From Clostridia bacterium (lineage in GTDB: Bacteria > Bacillota > Clostridia > Oscillospirales > Acutalibacteraceae), in contig JAKSQR010000028.1 of the NCBI GenBank assembly GCA_024404065.1, positions 1-12,293 on the forward strand: DNA of 12,293 nucleotides, given 5' to 3'. Position numbers and translations under genes: made by a program. The notes below the pieces were generated by a model. It was not told the origin of the DNA. It made no database searches and worked only from the letters and a program-made list of their open reading frames with translations. Positions 6,034 through 12,293 of this stretch are shown piece after piece. Within the stretch, counting starts at the first letter, position 1. The number at the start of each line of letters is the position of its first letter.

Positions 6034-6678
6034 TCACTTTGCAAATACAAAATCTGATTTAAGCTTAGGCTTTGCCTGCTTAATAACTGTGCGTGCAACA
6101 CCCTGCACAATAAGCTTATCAACAGCAATGTATTCACCGGGGTAAATTTCCTCATTCATATACTCAAGAATTGCCTTTCCGTTATGAACGCCCGTGTAGC
6201 ATTTAAGGGTATTTTCATTTTCGCCATTCATAGCTACTACAATATCCCCTACCTTGCAGTTTGAGGTACGCTCAATAACAACATAGTCGCCGTCATCAAT
6301 GCCTGCATCTACCATGGAATCACCACTGGCAATAAGAATGTAAAACTCACCATGACCAAAAATTGACTCGGGAAGGCGTACATATTCTCTTACTTCCTCT
6401 TCCTCCTCCTCAGGGTTACCGCAGTTAATATTGCCTATAACGGGAGCTGAGAAATAATTCATACAGCAATGCATAAACTGATAAGTAACAATATCCTTAC
6501 CGTTATACTCTACCATACCGTCATCATTCATCTCAACAAGGTAATTGTGAATTGTGGATTTGCTTACGCCAAGCTCAGCGGCAATCTCTCTGACAGAGGG
6601 AGAGAAACCTCTCATACGGAAATATCTGTTGGCGTATTTAACTATCTTTTTCTTTAACTCGTACGATGATTCAGCCAT
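6034..6678 (-). CDS. lexA: LexA-like self-cleaving transcriptional repressor (S24 family)
   Basis: Repressor of the LexA/UmuD/CI group, 214 aa from the start chosen here. Residues about 5-60 are a winged helix-turn-helix like LexA (SPSVREIAAELGVSKSTIHNY). The C-terminal S24 peptidase domain has the catalytic Ser in GDSM (S121) and the Lys in NTLK (K159). The cleavage bond would be Cys86-Gly87; E. coli LexA uses Ala84-Gly85 with S119 and K156, so spacing matches, while Cys-Gly is the UmuD form. A run of six Glu follows the site. The frame opens at 6717, but that ATG overlaps the operator and has no SD; AAAGGCGG (6686-6693) points to the ATG at 6678 (or 6681). It probably controls an SOS-type response and itself. 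It could instead be a LexA paralogue with a private regulon. Confidence 0.88.
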   Translation of the reverse strand: MAESSYELKKKIVKYANRYFRMRGFSPSVREIAAELGVSKSTIHNYLVEMNDDGMVEYNGKDIVTYQFMHCCMNYFSAPVIGNINCGNPEEEEEEVREYVRLPESIFGHGEFYILIASGDSMVDAGIDDGDYVVIERTSNCKVGDIVVAMNGENENTLKCYTGVHNGKAILEYMNEEIYPGEYIAVDKLIVQGVARTVIKQAKPKLKSDFVFAK

Positions 6679-6701
6679 CATAACACCGCCTTTCTGCATT
6701 T

Positions 6702-6716
6702 TGGACAACTTGTCCA
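6702..6716. promoter_or_regulatory. Perfect 15-bp palindrome, likely LexA-like operator
   Basis: TGGACAA-G-TTGTCCA reads the same on both strands (7-bp arms, 1-bp centre). It begins 9 bases downstream of the -10 box of the lexA-like gene, covering about +3 to +17, and ends before the ribosome site. The position suits autorepression. It differs from the Bacillus-type LexA box GAAC-N4-GTTC. No second full copy was noticed in this window. Confidence 0.78.
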
Positions 6717-6725
6717 TCCGAATAT

Positions 6726-6753
6726 ATTATATCATTATTTTCAGTAATTTCAA
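6726..6753 (-). promoter_or_regulatory. Promoter of the lexA-like gene
   Basis: On the minus strand TTGAAA (6748-6753), 16-bp spacer, TATAAT (6726-6731), immediately followed by the palindromic operator. The predicted start is near 6719. Confidence 0.75.
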
Positions 6754-6775
6754 GTGTTTTCTGAAAAATTTTTGC

Positions 6776-6809
6776 AAAAGAAAAAGCTGTACCTCATCTG
6801 AGATACAGC
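6776..6809 (-). terminator. Intrinsic terminator of the GH3-hydrolase operon
   Basis: On the minus strand GCTGTATCTC pairs with GAGGTACAGC (6786-6809): 10 bp with one U-G pair, 4-nt loop, then TTTTTCTTTT. It begins 7 bases after the hydrolase stop, a strong classic terminator that also insulates the lexA-like promoter. Confidence 0.93.
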
Positions 6810-6816
6810 CTGAATT

Positions 6817-8436
6817 TTATTTTGATATACCTGTTTTTGCAGGGCGTGTAAGCAGCTTAATAATAAACACATTAAACCAATATAAAACTTTGAATATTGG
6901 TTTTAGCTTACGAGGAATTGACTTTGGAACCTTAGTATTGTACACATCAATATTTGTAATGTGAGCCTGTGGGTCAAGTGGTGCTATTGTGTCAGTTTCT
7001 TCATCATAGTAAAGATACTGTGGATAATAGCTGAGTGAGTCAATATTAAAGCCGTCAATATTTACCATTGCAAAAATCAGAGGCTCAACACTTTCTGAAA
7101 AGTTTTTATGGCCTAAGTTTTTAACAAACCAGGTAGTATCCTTTAAGAAAGTAGTAGAGGCGTCAATGCACTTATCAGGTGAAATATACTTAGCAGTGCC
7201 ATTTGCCTCTGCCTTTTTAATATATTCCTTGCTGAAGGTTTCGTTAAGCTTTGATGATGTTGCACCCCAGCTTGCGTCGGCAACGGTACAAATCATATCA
7301 CTCTGCTGATTATAATCCTCTACAACAGGTGCCATTGCTTTACCATATTTTACAATATTGTAAATTTCAACGCCATTTGCCTGAGCGTTTTTAAGAATCT
7401 CTTCGGTGTGAACACCAACGTTATAATGATAGTCATCAATCTTTTCTATCATCTTTGCATACTTAGGATCTGAACCAAAAACATTCTGCTTGCCCTTCTC
7501 ATAAAACTTATCAGCAACCATAGTCCAATAGCCCGGGAATGAGCCGTATGAATTTATCATAGCCTCAGGTACAACATCCATATATACCTGCTCATAGACA
7601 TTCTCAACGGTCCAGAGAGCAAGGTCAAGCCCACAAACGTTGCTTGCTATGGTGATAATCTGCCTTAAGGTATTATCGGTAATCGTGAAGGGACCTACAT
7701 CCTTTTCAAGATTGAAGTCCGTATCATAAAGGAACATTTCAACAGCATCGGGGTCAAGGTGCATTTCACCTGCATAAACCTCACCAAGAGGCTTGCAGCC
7801 AAGAGCACCTGAGGCGTACATAATAACATCTGTAAGCCTTGTATCATCGGGGTACATATACATATACTCAAGGGCAAGATTTGAGCCCTCACACCTTGCG
7901 CACATAGCATATTTATCCTTACCTGTTGCTTCAAGCACCATATCAATATAGTCCCTGAGCTCATCCATATTCTCTTTAGGGTCAAGACGCCAGTCGTAGT
8001 AGAATACGAAGGTCATAAGACCATATTTATCTGCATTTTTATATCTGTTTTTACAGTACTGTAAGGTAGGATTCCATGCAACCTCTGAGCCGTCTTTTGG
8101 CTCGCCGCTGTCGTTAAGAGCAATCTCCTTCATCATATCGGTCATAATTTCAACGATTAAATCGTCAACCAATGTCCAATCCTGAGTAAAGAAAGCCTTA
8201 ACAAAAAGCTCTTTATTTGCAAGCACCTTACTTGTAATTGCAGATGTATCTACTTTATAGTTTACAGCCTTGTATGTGCCATCCTCCTGCTTAATGCCAA
8301 GTGGAGAGCCCTGACCTATAATATAAATTACAGGTATATCTCCGCCGTAATCAGCCTGAGTAACAATGGCACAACAAAATACTGTTGAGAAAACCAGAAC
8401 AATAGCCAATATTAGGGATATTGCTTTTTTAGTCAT
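6817..8436 (-). CDS. Exported alpha/beta hydrolase, LCAT/lipase-like, with Cys at the nucleophile elbow
   Basis: Predicted secreted hydrolase of 539 aa; substrate unknown. Residues 1-28 are a signal peptide (MTKK, then a long hydrophobic core) with likely cleavage after TQA (28); no proper lipobox. The mature part starts with a strand and GQGSPLG (41-47) in oxyanion-hole position. YDWRLDP (147-153), TGKDKY and the elbow ARCEG (180-184) resemble lecithin:cholesterol acyltransferase-like lipases, but C182 replaces the usual Ser of GxSxG. By comparison with that fold, D380 (QSDMICTVADASWGAT) and H443 (LGHKNF) would complete a Cys-Asp-His triad. The C-terminus has a hydrophobic, possibly membrane-attaching segment (about 513-529) and a basic tail. 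SD GGAGAG is well placed. It starts 23 bases after the GH3 gene, in one operon, so the two probably share a substrate or product. Confidence 0.8.
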   Translation of the reverse strand: MTKKAISLILAIVLVFSTVFCCAIVTQADYGGDIPVIYIIGQGSPLGIKQEDGTYKAVNYKVDTSAITSKVLANKELFVKAFFTQDWTLVDDLIVEIMTDMMKEIALNDSGEPKDGSEVAWNPTLQYCKNRYKNADKYGLMTFVFYYDWRLDPKENMDELRDYIDMVLEATGKDKYAMCARCEGSNLALEYMYMYPDDTRLTDVIMYASGALGCKPLGEVYAGEMHLDPDAVEMFLYDTDFNLEKDVGPFTITDNTLRQIITIASNVCGLDLALWTVENVYEQVYMDVVPEAMINSYGSFPGYWTMVADKFYEKGKQNVFGSDPKYAKMIEKIDDYHYNVGVHTEEILKNAQANGVEIYNIVKYGKAMAPVVEDYNQQSDMICTVADASWGATSSKLNETFSKEYIKKAEANGTAKYISPDKCIDASTTFLKDTTWFVKNLGHKNFSESVEPLIFAMVNIDGFNIDSLSYYPQYLYYDEETDTIAPLDPQAHITNIDVYNTKVPKSIPRKLKPIFKVLYWFNVFIIKLLTRPAKTGISK

Positions 8437-8459
8437 AGTATTCTCTCCAAAAATTTTAA

Positions 8460-10208
8460 TTATTTATTCTTATTCTTAACGTAATCAACAACAGCTGATT
8501 CAGTAGCAACGTGATCAAAGAAGAAATCTTCTCTCTCCTTAGAGTTGATAACTGTAACAGGTTTAATCTGGTTAAGAACTACGCCCTTACCTGCAAGGTA
8601 AGCATTATAATCAACATAAGTCTTAGGCTGAAGGAAAAGCACCTCAGGTACACCGAGCATACCCCAGCGTCTGTACTTATAGTACTTCTCGTTAATGCCG
8701 TCCATTGCATGGTCAAGCGCCTCAATAGCAGCCTGCCTTGTTTCCTCTGAAGGAACACCATCCTTTGCTTCCATAAGCATTGTGTATCTGGGTGGCTTTG
8801 TTGAGAAATCAGGATAGAAGCTGAAGCCCTGATAGTCAAGACCTGTATTCTTACAAACATCTTCAACTGCAGCAGAAATCATCTCAGTAGTTGTCTTTTC
8901 GTTGGCAACATTCATAAGAAGGTTCTGTCTGAACATAAGCTCTGCTTCAGGAGTATTGTTGTACATTCTTGTAATGCGTACAACGTCTTCCATCTTATAT
9001 CTGTAAAGACCTGAGAAGTTGGAAACAATAACCTCATAATCCTTACCAACCTCAAGCTCATGAAGAAGAAGAGTTTTCTGGTTATCATCAGCCTTTTCTT
9101 CGCCGTCATTAACAGGAAGGAACTCGAAGAATACTGAGTAAGGAATTAAAATGTAGTCAGATACATCAAGCTCTGTTGGGCAGCCGAGGAAGCCTTCAGC
9201 AGCACCATAACCCATATTGTGAATGGGGATATCAGGACCGATATGTCTGCGGAGCTTTTCAACATAAACAGAAAGGTTTGCACCCATCATACCATAAGCC
9301 CACTGAAGCTTTGGCCAGATTCTGGGACCGATGGGATCATCAAAGCCCTTGGCAAATTCCTGACGAAGGAATGCAGCTCTCTTGGGGTTGGGCTTAAACT
9401 TCTTTGCATATTTCTTTCTGAACTCATCTGTACAATCAATATTGGGGTTAATAATACCCTTTTCAATATCGTCACAGAGCATTTCCCAGTTATCCTCAAG
9501 GTAGTCAAACATCTGAGTAAGAAGAGTAACTACGATAGAGCCAAGGTATGAAACACTTTCATCCTCAAGGCAAAATCTTAAATGAAGATATGAAGTATCT
9601 AATTTATCATTAAGGTCAGGGAAAAGAAGACCTTCAGGTGATGTAACAAAAAGAGGAAGCATGGGCTTGAGCAGTCTGAGAGGAATCTGAGCTGCACCAT
9701 TGCTCATCTTATTATCAGCAGTTTTATGACCGGAAAGGTTAACAGCAAGGGGGCCCATCTGAGCGCCGAATTTCTGACCTTTCTTCTTGAAATAACGGTG
9801 TGCAACTGCATCAGTACATGAGAAACCGATACACTGCATCTTCCAAAGGTCATTGATACCCTTAGGAAGCATCTTGGGCTTACCAACTGAACCTGATGAT
9901 GAAGCATACTGCACATTAATGCCTTTATACATAAGGCCCTTCTCGCCATTATTCATCATACGGTCAACATAGGGCTCGTAATCAGCATAGGTTGAAAGAG
10001 GAACCTTAGCACGATATTCATCAATAAAGTTGGGGTTGCTTAAATCGATAGAACCAAGACCAAGCTTTTTACCAAGCTCACAATTCTTGTTTCTTGAAAT
10101 AATCTTTTTAAGCACCTTTTTCTGAGCCTTAAGAGGGTCTTTGGATGTATGGTCAATTTCTAAAAGAGATACATAACCAAGACCTACAACAAGAGCTGAA
10201 TTTGCCAT
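8460..10208 (-). CDS. GH3 family acyl-adenylating ligase (GH3 auxin-responsive promoter family)
   Basis: Member of the GH3 branch of the ANL adenylate-forming enzymes, 582 aa from the start chosen. Characterised plant GH3 enzymes activate a carboxylic acid with ATP and join it to an amino acid; substrates of bacterial members are largely unassigned. Visible motifs: phosphate-binding loop SSSGSVGKPK (103-112), FFEFLP (361-366), YGAAEG (334-339), the hinge-region GLYRYKMEDVV (400-410, usual form LYRY-x-x-GD; here Glu for Gly), NEKTTTE (436-442) and a C-terminal K549 in LNQIKP. No signal peptide, so it is cytoplasmic. The frame opens at 10214, but SD AGGAGA (10217-10222) is only 2 bases from that ATG and 8 from the one at 10208, preferred here. 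It is the first gene of a two-gene operon with the exported hydrolase. Confidence 0.88.
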   Translation of the reverse strand: MANSALVVGLGYVSLLEIDHTSKDPLKAQKKVLKKIISRNKNCELGKKLGLGSIDLSNPNFIDEYRAKVPLSTYADYEPYVDRMMNNGEKGLMYKGINVQYASSSGSVGKPKMLPKGINDLWKMQCIGFSCTDAVAHRYFKKKGQKFGAQMGPLAVNLSGHKTADNKMSNGAAQIPLRLLKPMLPLFVTSPEGLLFPDLNDKLDTSYLHLRFCLEDESVSYLGSIVVTLLTQMFDYLEDNWEMLCDDIEKGIINPNIDCTDEFRKKYAKKFKPNPKRAAFLRQEFAKGFDDPIGPRIWPKLQWAYGMMGANLSVYVEKLRRHIGPDIPIHNMGYGAAEGFLGCPTELDVSDYILIPYSVFFEFLPVNDGEEKADDNQKTLLLHELEVGKDYEVIVSNFSGLYRYKMEDVVRITRMYNNTPEAELMFRQNLLMNVANEKTTTEMISAAVEDVCKNTGLDYQGFSFYPDFSTKPPRYTMLMEAKDGVPSEETRQAAIEALDHAMDGINEKYYKYRRWGMLGVPEVLFLQPKTYVDYNAYLAGKGVVLNQIKPVTVINSKEREDFFFDHVATESAVVDYVKNKNK

Positions 10209-10237
10209 AAACATTATCTCCTTTTTTCAAAACATAA

Positions 10238-10280
10238 ATGTATACCAATTTAATATACATTAAAAAGTTACAAATTGCAA
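10238..10280 (-). promoter_or_regulatory. Promoter of the GH3-hydrolase operon with an inverted repeat over the -10
   Basis: On the minus strand TTGCAA (10275-10280), 17-bp spacer, TATATT (10252-10257). A perfect inverted repeat ATGTATA-N9-TATACAT (10238-10260) overlaps the -10 and the start region, where a repressor could block transcription. The -35 is the same TTGCAA as at pgi. The surrounding region is very AT-rich, so chance is possible. Confidence 0.6.
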
Positions 10281-10316
10281 CATTTATTTAAACAAATTGT
10301 AATAATTGATTAAGAA

Positions 10317-10352
10317 ATAATAAAAAGTGCCCCGTGTTTACGGAGCACTTTT
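10317..10352 (-). terminator. Intrinsic terminator of the rplU-prp-rpmA operon
   Basis: On the minus strand AAAAGTGCTCCGT pairs with ACGGGGCACTTTT (10323-10352): 13 bp with one U-G pair, 4-nt loop, then a U-rich tail. It starts 9 bases after the rpmA stop. Confidence 0.93.
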
Positions 10353-10361
10353 ATGGTTTAA

Positions 10362-10646
10362 TTACTGTTCTACTGCGTAAACGCTTACTTTCTTGCGGTT
10401 TTTGCCCATACGCTCAAACTTTACAGTACCATCAATAAGAGCAAAGAGTGTATCATCTGAGCCGATACCAACGTTGTTACCGGGATGAATCTTTGTACCT
10501 CTCTGTCTTACAAGGATGTTACCTGCAAGAACGAACTGACCGTCAGCTCTCTTAGCGCCAAGTCTCTTGGACTCTGAATCACGGCCGTTACGGGTTGAAC
10601 CCATACCTTTTTTATGAGCGAAAAGCTGAAGATTAATCTTAAGCAT
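10362..10646 (-). CDS. rpmA: 50S ribosomal protein L27, with cleavable N-terminal extension
   Basis: Large-subunit protein whose N-terminus reaches the peptidyl-transferase centre; 94 aa. It begins MLKINLQLF-AHKKGMGSTRNGRDS. The first nine residues are the Firmicutes-type extension that must be removed after F9 by the Prp protease, leaving the A-H-K-K N-terminus that contacts the active site. The rest (GQFVLAGNILVRQRGTKIHPG and on) is standard L27. An upstream ATG at 10661 overlaps the SD (GGAGGTG, 10653-10659) and is rejected; ATG at 10646 is 6 bases after it. The start overlaps the prp stop by 8 bases, so the two are coupled. Last gene of rplU-prp-rpmA. Confidence 0.97.
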   Translation of the reverse strand: MLKINLQLFAHKKGMGSTRNGRDSESKRLGAKRADGQFVLAGNILVRQRGTKIHPGNNVGIGSDDTLFALIDGTVKFERMGKNRKKVSVYAVEQ

Positions 10647-10962
10647 TCTGTACACCTCCATAAATAATACTGATATTTTCGGGATACTGCTCTGAAATCT
10701 CTGTTAAGTGGAGTTTAAGACCCTCAAGCACCTGATAGGAAGCCTTGCTGCCATCTATAAGACGAAAGCTGAGATAGCCATCATCCATAGAAGCTTCTGC
10801 CCTGTCACCGATAACCTCGGTAATAGTATTGGCTGCCATAAGTGAAGCTGAGGAAATAGCGGAGCAGACTATATCACTGCCTTCATCCGCATAATCTGAA
10901 TGACCACTGATTTCAAAGCCATAAAGCTTATTGTCACCGATAAGTAACTTAACTTTAGTCAT
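10639..10962 (-). CDS. prp: Ribosomal-processing cysteine protease Prp (L27 maturation)
   Basis: Cysteine protease that cuts the N-terminal extension from L27; formerly YsxB/DUF464. 107 aa, normal length. The catalytic pair is visible as GH21 in SGHSDYA and C33 in GSDIVCSAIS, matching the known His/Cys of the family (H22/C34 in S. aureus). It lies in the usual place between rplU and rpmA, and the L27 encoded next carries the matching LQLF-A cleavage site, which makes the assignment firm. The start is 8 bases after the rplU stop and has no clear Shine-Dalgarno sequence (only U-rich GTTTTTTC), so translation probably depends on ribosomes finishing rplU, keeping the protease at low level. The stop overlaps the rpmA start. 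Confidence 0.95.
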   Translation of the reverse strand: MTKVKLLIGDNKLYGFEISGHSDYADEGSDIVCSAISSASLMAANTITEVIGDRAEASMDDGYLSFRLIDGSKASYQVLEGLKLHLTEISEQYPENISIIYGGVQNA

Positions 10963-10970
10963 GAAAAAAC

Positions 10971-11282
10971 TTATGCGTTGATAGCTGCGATCTCAACCTT
11001 GGTGTAAGGCTGTCTGTGACCCATCTTACGCTTCTCGTTCTTCTTTGCCTTGTAAGTCATTACTGTGATCTTTTTGCCCTTACCGTTCTTAACGATCTTG
11101 GCAGAAACACTTGCGCCATCAACATAGGGAGCACCTACTTTGATGCCGTCATCAGTGCCAACAGCGATTACCTTATCAAAGGTGTATTCGCTCTCTTCTT
11201 CAGCGTCAAGCTTTTCAATGTAGATAACATCGCCTGCTTCTACCTTGTACTGCTTACCGCCTGTAACAATTACTGCGTACAT
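10971..11282 (-). CDS. rplU: 50S ribosomal protein L21
   Basis: 23S rRNA-binding protein of the large subunit, 103 aa, normal length. MYAVIVTGGKQYKVEAGDVIYIEKL is the family opening, and the C-terminal part KITVMTYKAKKNEKRKMGHRQPYTKVEI is the conserved rRNA-binding signature. The SD is weak and rather far (AAGGAATGG, about 9 bases before ATG). It is first in rplU-prp-rpmA, expressed from a consensus promoter (11378-11406) through a structured leader of about 88 nt that probably mediates feedback by L21. Confidence 0.97.
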   Translation of the reverse strand: MYAVIVTGGKQYKVEAGDVIYIEKLDAEEESEYTFDKVIAVGTDDGIKVGAPYVDGASVSAKIVKNGKGKKITVMTYKAKKNEKRKMGHRQPYTKVEIAAINA

Positions 11283-11371
11283 TTGGATAAACCATTCCTT
11301 TTTTCAGACTCGCTATGTGGGGCTCATTTCTGATTAACGGGCATAACTAACCCGCCCCATAATATGCGGCA
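11283..11371 (-). ncRNA. Structured leader of rplU, candidate L21 autoregulatory leader
   Basis: Untranslated RNA between the predicted start (about 11371) and the rplU ATG. It has an outer stem TGGGGC/GCCCCA (11354-11359 with 11318-11323) enclosing CGGG/CCCG (11351-11354 with 11338-11341) and an A-rich 3' part carrying the SD. An L21 leader family is established in low-GC Gram-positives at exactly this position. I infer membership from position and structure; I have not matched its consensus base by base. Confidence 0.6.
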
Positions 11372-11377
11372 TAAGGG

Positions 11378-11406
11378 ATTATAGCACTACTTGTCTATAA
11401 TGTCAA
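11378..11406 (-). promoter_or_regulatory. Consensus sigma-A promoter for rplU-prp-rpmA
   Basis: On the minus strand TTGACA (11401-11406), 17-bp spacer, TATAAT (11378-11383): perfect consensus. The -35 begins 3 bases after the folD stop and no terminator lies between, so folD transcripts probably also read into rplU. Confidence 0.93.
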
Positions 11407-11409
11407 TTA

Positions 11410-12264
11410 TTATTTAATATTTTTTGCAACTTTTTCTGCTGTAATGGTATTGCGCATAAGCATTGTGATAGTCATAGGACCTACACCACCTGGAACAGGT
11501 GTAATCATAGATGCTTTTGGCTCACACTCTGCAAAGTTTACATCACCACAGAGCTTACCATCCTCCATACGGTTAATACCTACATCAAGGATTATTGCAC
11601 CATCTTTAACCATATCAGCAGTAACAAAATTTGGTCTGCCTACTGCTGCAACAAGGATATCTGCCTGTGAGCAAACCTCACTGAGATTTGCTGTGCGTGA
11701 ATGGCAGATAGTAACTGTTGCATTGCGCTGAAGCATAAGCAGAGCCATAGGCTTACCTACTATATCACTTCTGCCGATAATAACACAGTGCTTACCGCTG
11801 ATTTCAACGCCCATATAATCAAGCATTTCAACCATACCTGCAGGTGTGCAGGGAAGCATTACGTTATCACCCTGTACAAGCTTACCTACATTGTAGGGGT
11901 GGAAGCAATCCACATCCTTGGCAGGGTCAATTCTCTCAAGAACAGCCTTACTGTCAATATGCTTTGGAACAGGCATCTGGCAAAGGATACCACTTACACT
12001 CTTATCAGCATTAAGCTCATCAATAAGTGAGAGAAGCTCCTCAGTAGTAGTTTCCTCAGGCATTGCATACTCTCTGGAAACTATGCCGATATTTTCGCAG
12101 GCTTTCTTTTTATTATTTACATAAACTCTTGAAGCGGGGTCAGAGCCTACAATTATAACGCAAAGGCAGGGATATACGCCCTGTGCATTAAGCTCTGCAA
12201 CCTCCCCTTTCATAATTTCAAGGTTATGGTCTCTTACTTTTTTACCATCTATTAAAGTTGCCAT
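11410..12264 (-). CDS. folD: Bifunctional methylenetetrahydrofolate dehydrogenase / methenyltetrahydrofolate cyclohydrolase
   Basis: Converts 5,10-methylene-THF to 5,10-methenyl-THF (NADP-linked) and on to 10-formyl-THF, supplying purine and formyl-Met synthesis; cytoplasmic. 284 aa, the normal length. Catalytic-site residues are visible: Y48 and K52 in YVNNKKKAC, Q96 in CQMPVP, and D119 in DVDCFHP (the usual DVDG has Cys for Gly). PCTPAG (138-143), the dinucleotide-binding GRSDIVGKPMALL (164-176) and PVPGGVGPMT (256-265) complete the family signatures. SD AGAGGAA is 6-7 bases before ATG and overlaps the end of an upstream frame, suggesting an operon with it. There is no terminator before the rplU promoter. 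Confidence 0.97.
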   Translation of the reverse strand: MATLIDGKKVRDHNLEIMKGEVAELNAQGVYPCLCVIIVGSDPASRVYVNNKKKACENIGIVSREYAMPEETTTEELLSLIDELNADKSVSGILCQMPVPKHIDSKAVLERIDPAKDVDCFHPYNVGKLVQGDNVMLPCTPAGMVEMLDYMGVEISGKHCVIIGRSDIVGKPMALLMLQRNATVTICHSRTANLSEVCSQADILVAAVGRPNFVTADMVKDGAIILDVGINRMEDGKLCGDVNFAECEPKASMITPVPGGVGPMTITMLMRNTITAEKVAKNIK

Positions 12265-12267
12265 ATA

Positions 12268-12293
12268 TTATTCCTCTTCTGCTTTTTCTTCGG
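12268..12293 (-). CDS. Possible C-terminal end of an upstream gene (cut by window edge)
   Basis: Eight codons are visible in frame with a TAA stop at 12268-12270; the readable tail is EEKAEEE. The stop is 3 bases before the folD ATG, and the folD SD lies inside this tail, as in a tight operon. An acidic, Lys-containing tail is common on many cytoplasmic proteins and does not identify the gene. It could also be non-coding. Confidence 0.35.

Noticed and set aside
6679..6717. Longer N-terminus for the LexA-like protein (start at 6717)
   Set aside because: That ATG is at about +3 of the predicted transcript, overlaps the palindrome and has no SD; AAAGGCGG fits the ATG at 6678/6681.
8370..8380. 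Lipoprotein signal in the exported hydrolase (FCC near residues 20-22)
   Set aside because: The residues before either Cys do not fit a lipobox; a signal-peptidase I site after TQA (28) fits better.
9219..9551. Plus-strand open frame of 110 codons opposite the GH3 gene
   Set aside because: Lies wholly inside a well-supported GH3 reading frame; no ribosome site and no recognisable product.
10647..10661. Longer N-terminus for L27 starting at 10661
   Set aside because: The ATG overlaps the SD sequence, and L27 family starts match MLKINLQLF at 10646.

Overview
The window looks like chromosomal housekeeping DNA from a low-GC, Gram-positive anaerobe of the class Clostridia, probably an Oscillospiraceae/Ruminococcaceae-type gut or rumen bacterium. 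Four things point there: a tRNA-Phe T-box riboswitch ahead of pheST; the Firmicutes-type rplU-prp-rpmA cluster with a cleavable L27 N-terminus; strong AGGAGG-type ribosome sites; and near-consensus sigma-A promoters. Taxonomy is inferred from gene content only. Every gene but one is on the minus strand, so the text below follows transcription from right to left. No tRNA or rRNA gene, insertion sequence, CRISPR array or phage gene was seen.

Right end (12293-10362): the last codons of an unknown upstream gene, then folD (one-carbon metabolism). After folD comes a consensus promoter and a structured leader, followed by rplU (L21), prp (the protease that trims L27) and rpmA (L27), closed by a strong terminator.

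Next (10214-6817) is a two-gene operon with its own promoter and terminator. It encodes a cytoplasmic GH3-family acyl-adenylating ligase and an exported alpha/beta hydrolase whose nucleophile-elbow serine is a cysteine. This is the part of the window with the least understood biology: a make-or-activate enzyme inside the cell paired with a hydrolase outside.

Then (6717-6034) a LexA/UmuD-like self-cleaving repressor. It has a Cys-Gly cleavage bond, and a perfect 15-bp palindrome covers its own transcription start, so it is probably self-regulated. Facing it is the only plus-strand gene (5710-5988), a small acidic protein I do not recognise. That gene is transcribed divergently from a calcineurin-like phosphoesterase (5598-4387).

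Left part (4291-1): pgi (glucose-6-phosphate isomerase) with a small P-loop protein; then yceD-rpmF (DUF177 protein and L32) from a consensus promoter; then a Phe T-box leader controlling pheS and pheT, the latter cut by the window edge. Most of this is translation machinery: L32, L21, L27, the L27 protease, PheRS and an rRNA-linked factor. The accessory interest lies in the GH3/hydrolase pair, the LexA-like circuit and the small plus-strand gene.
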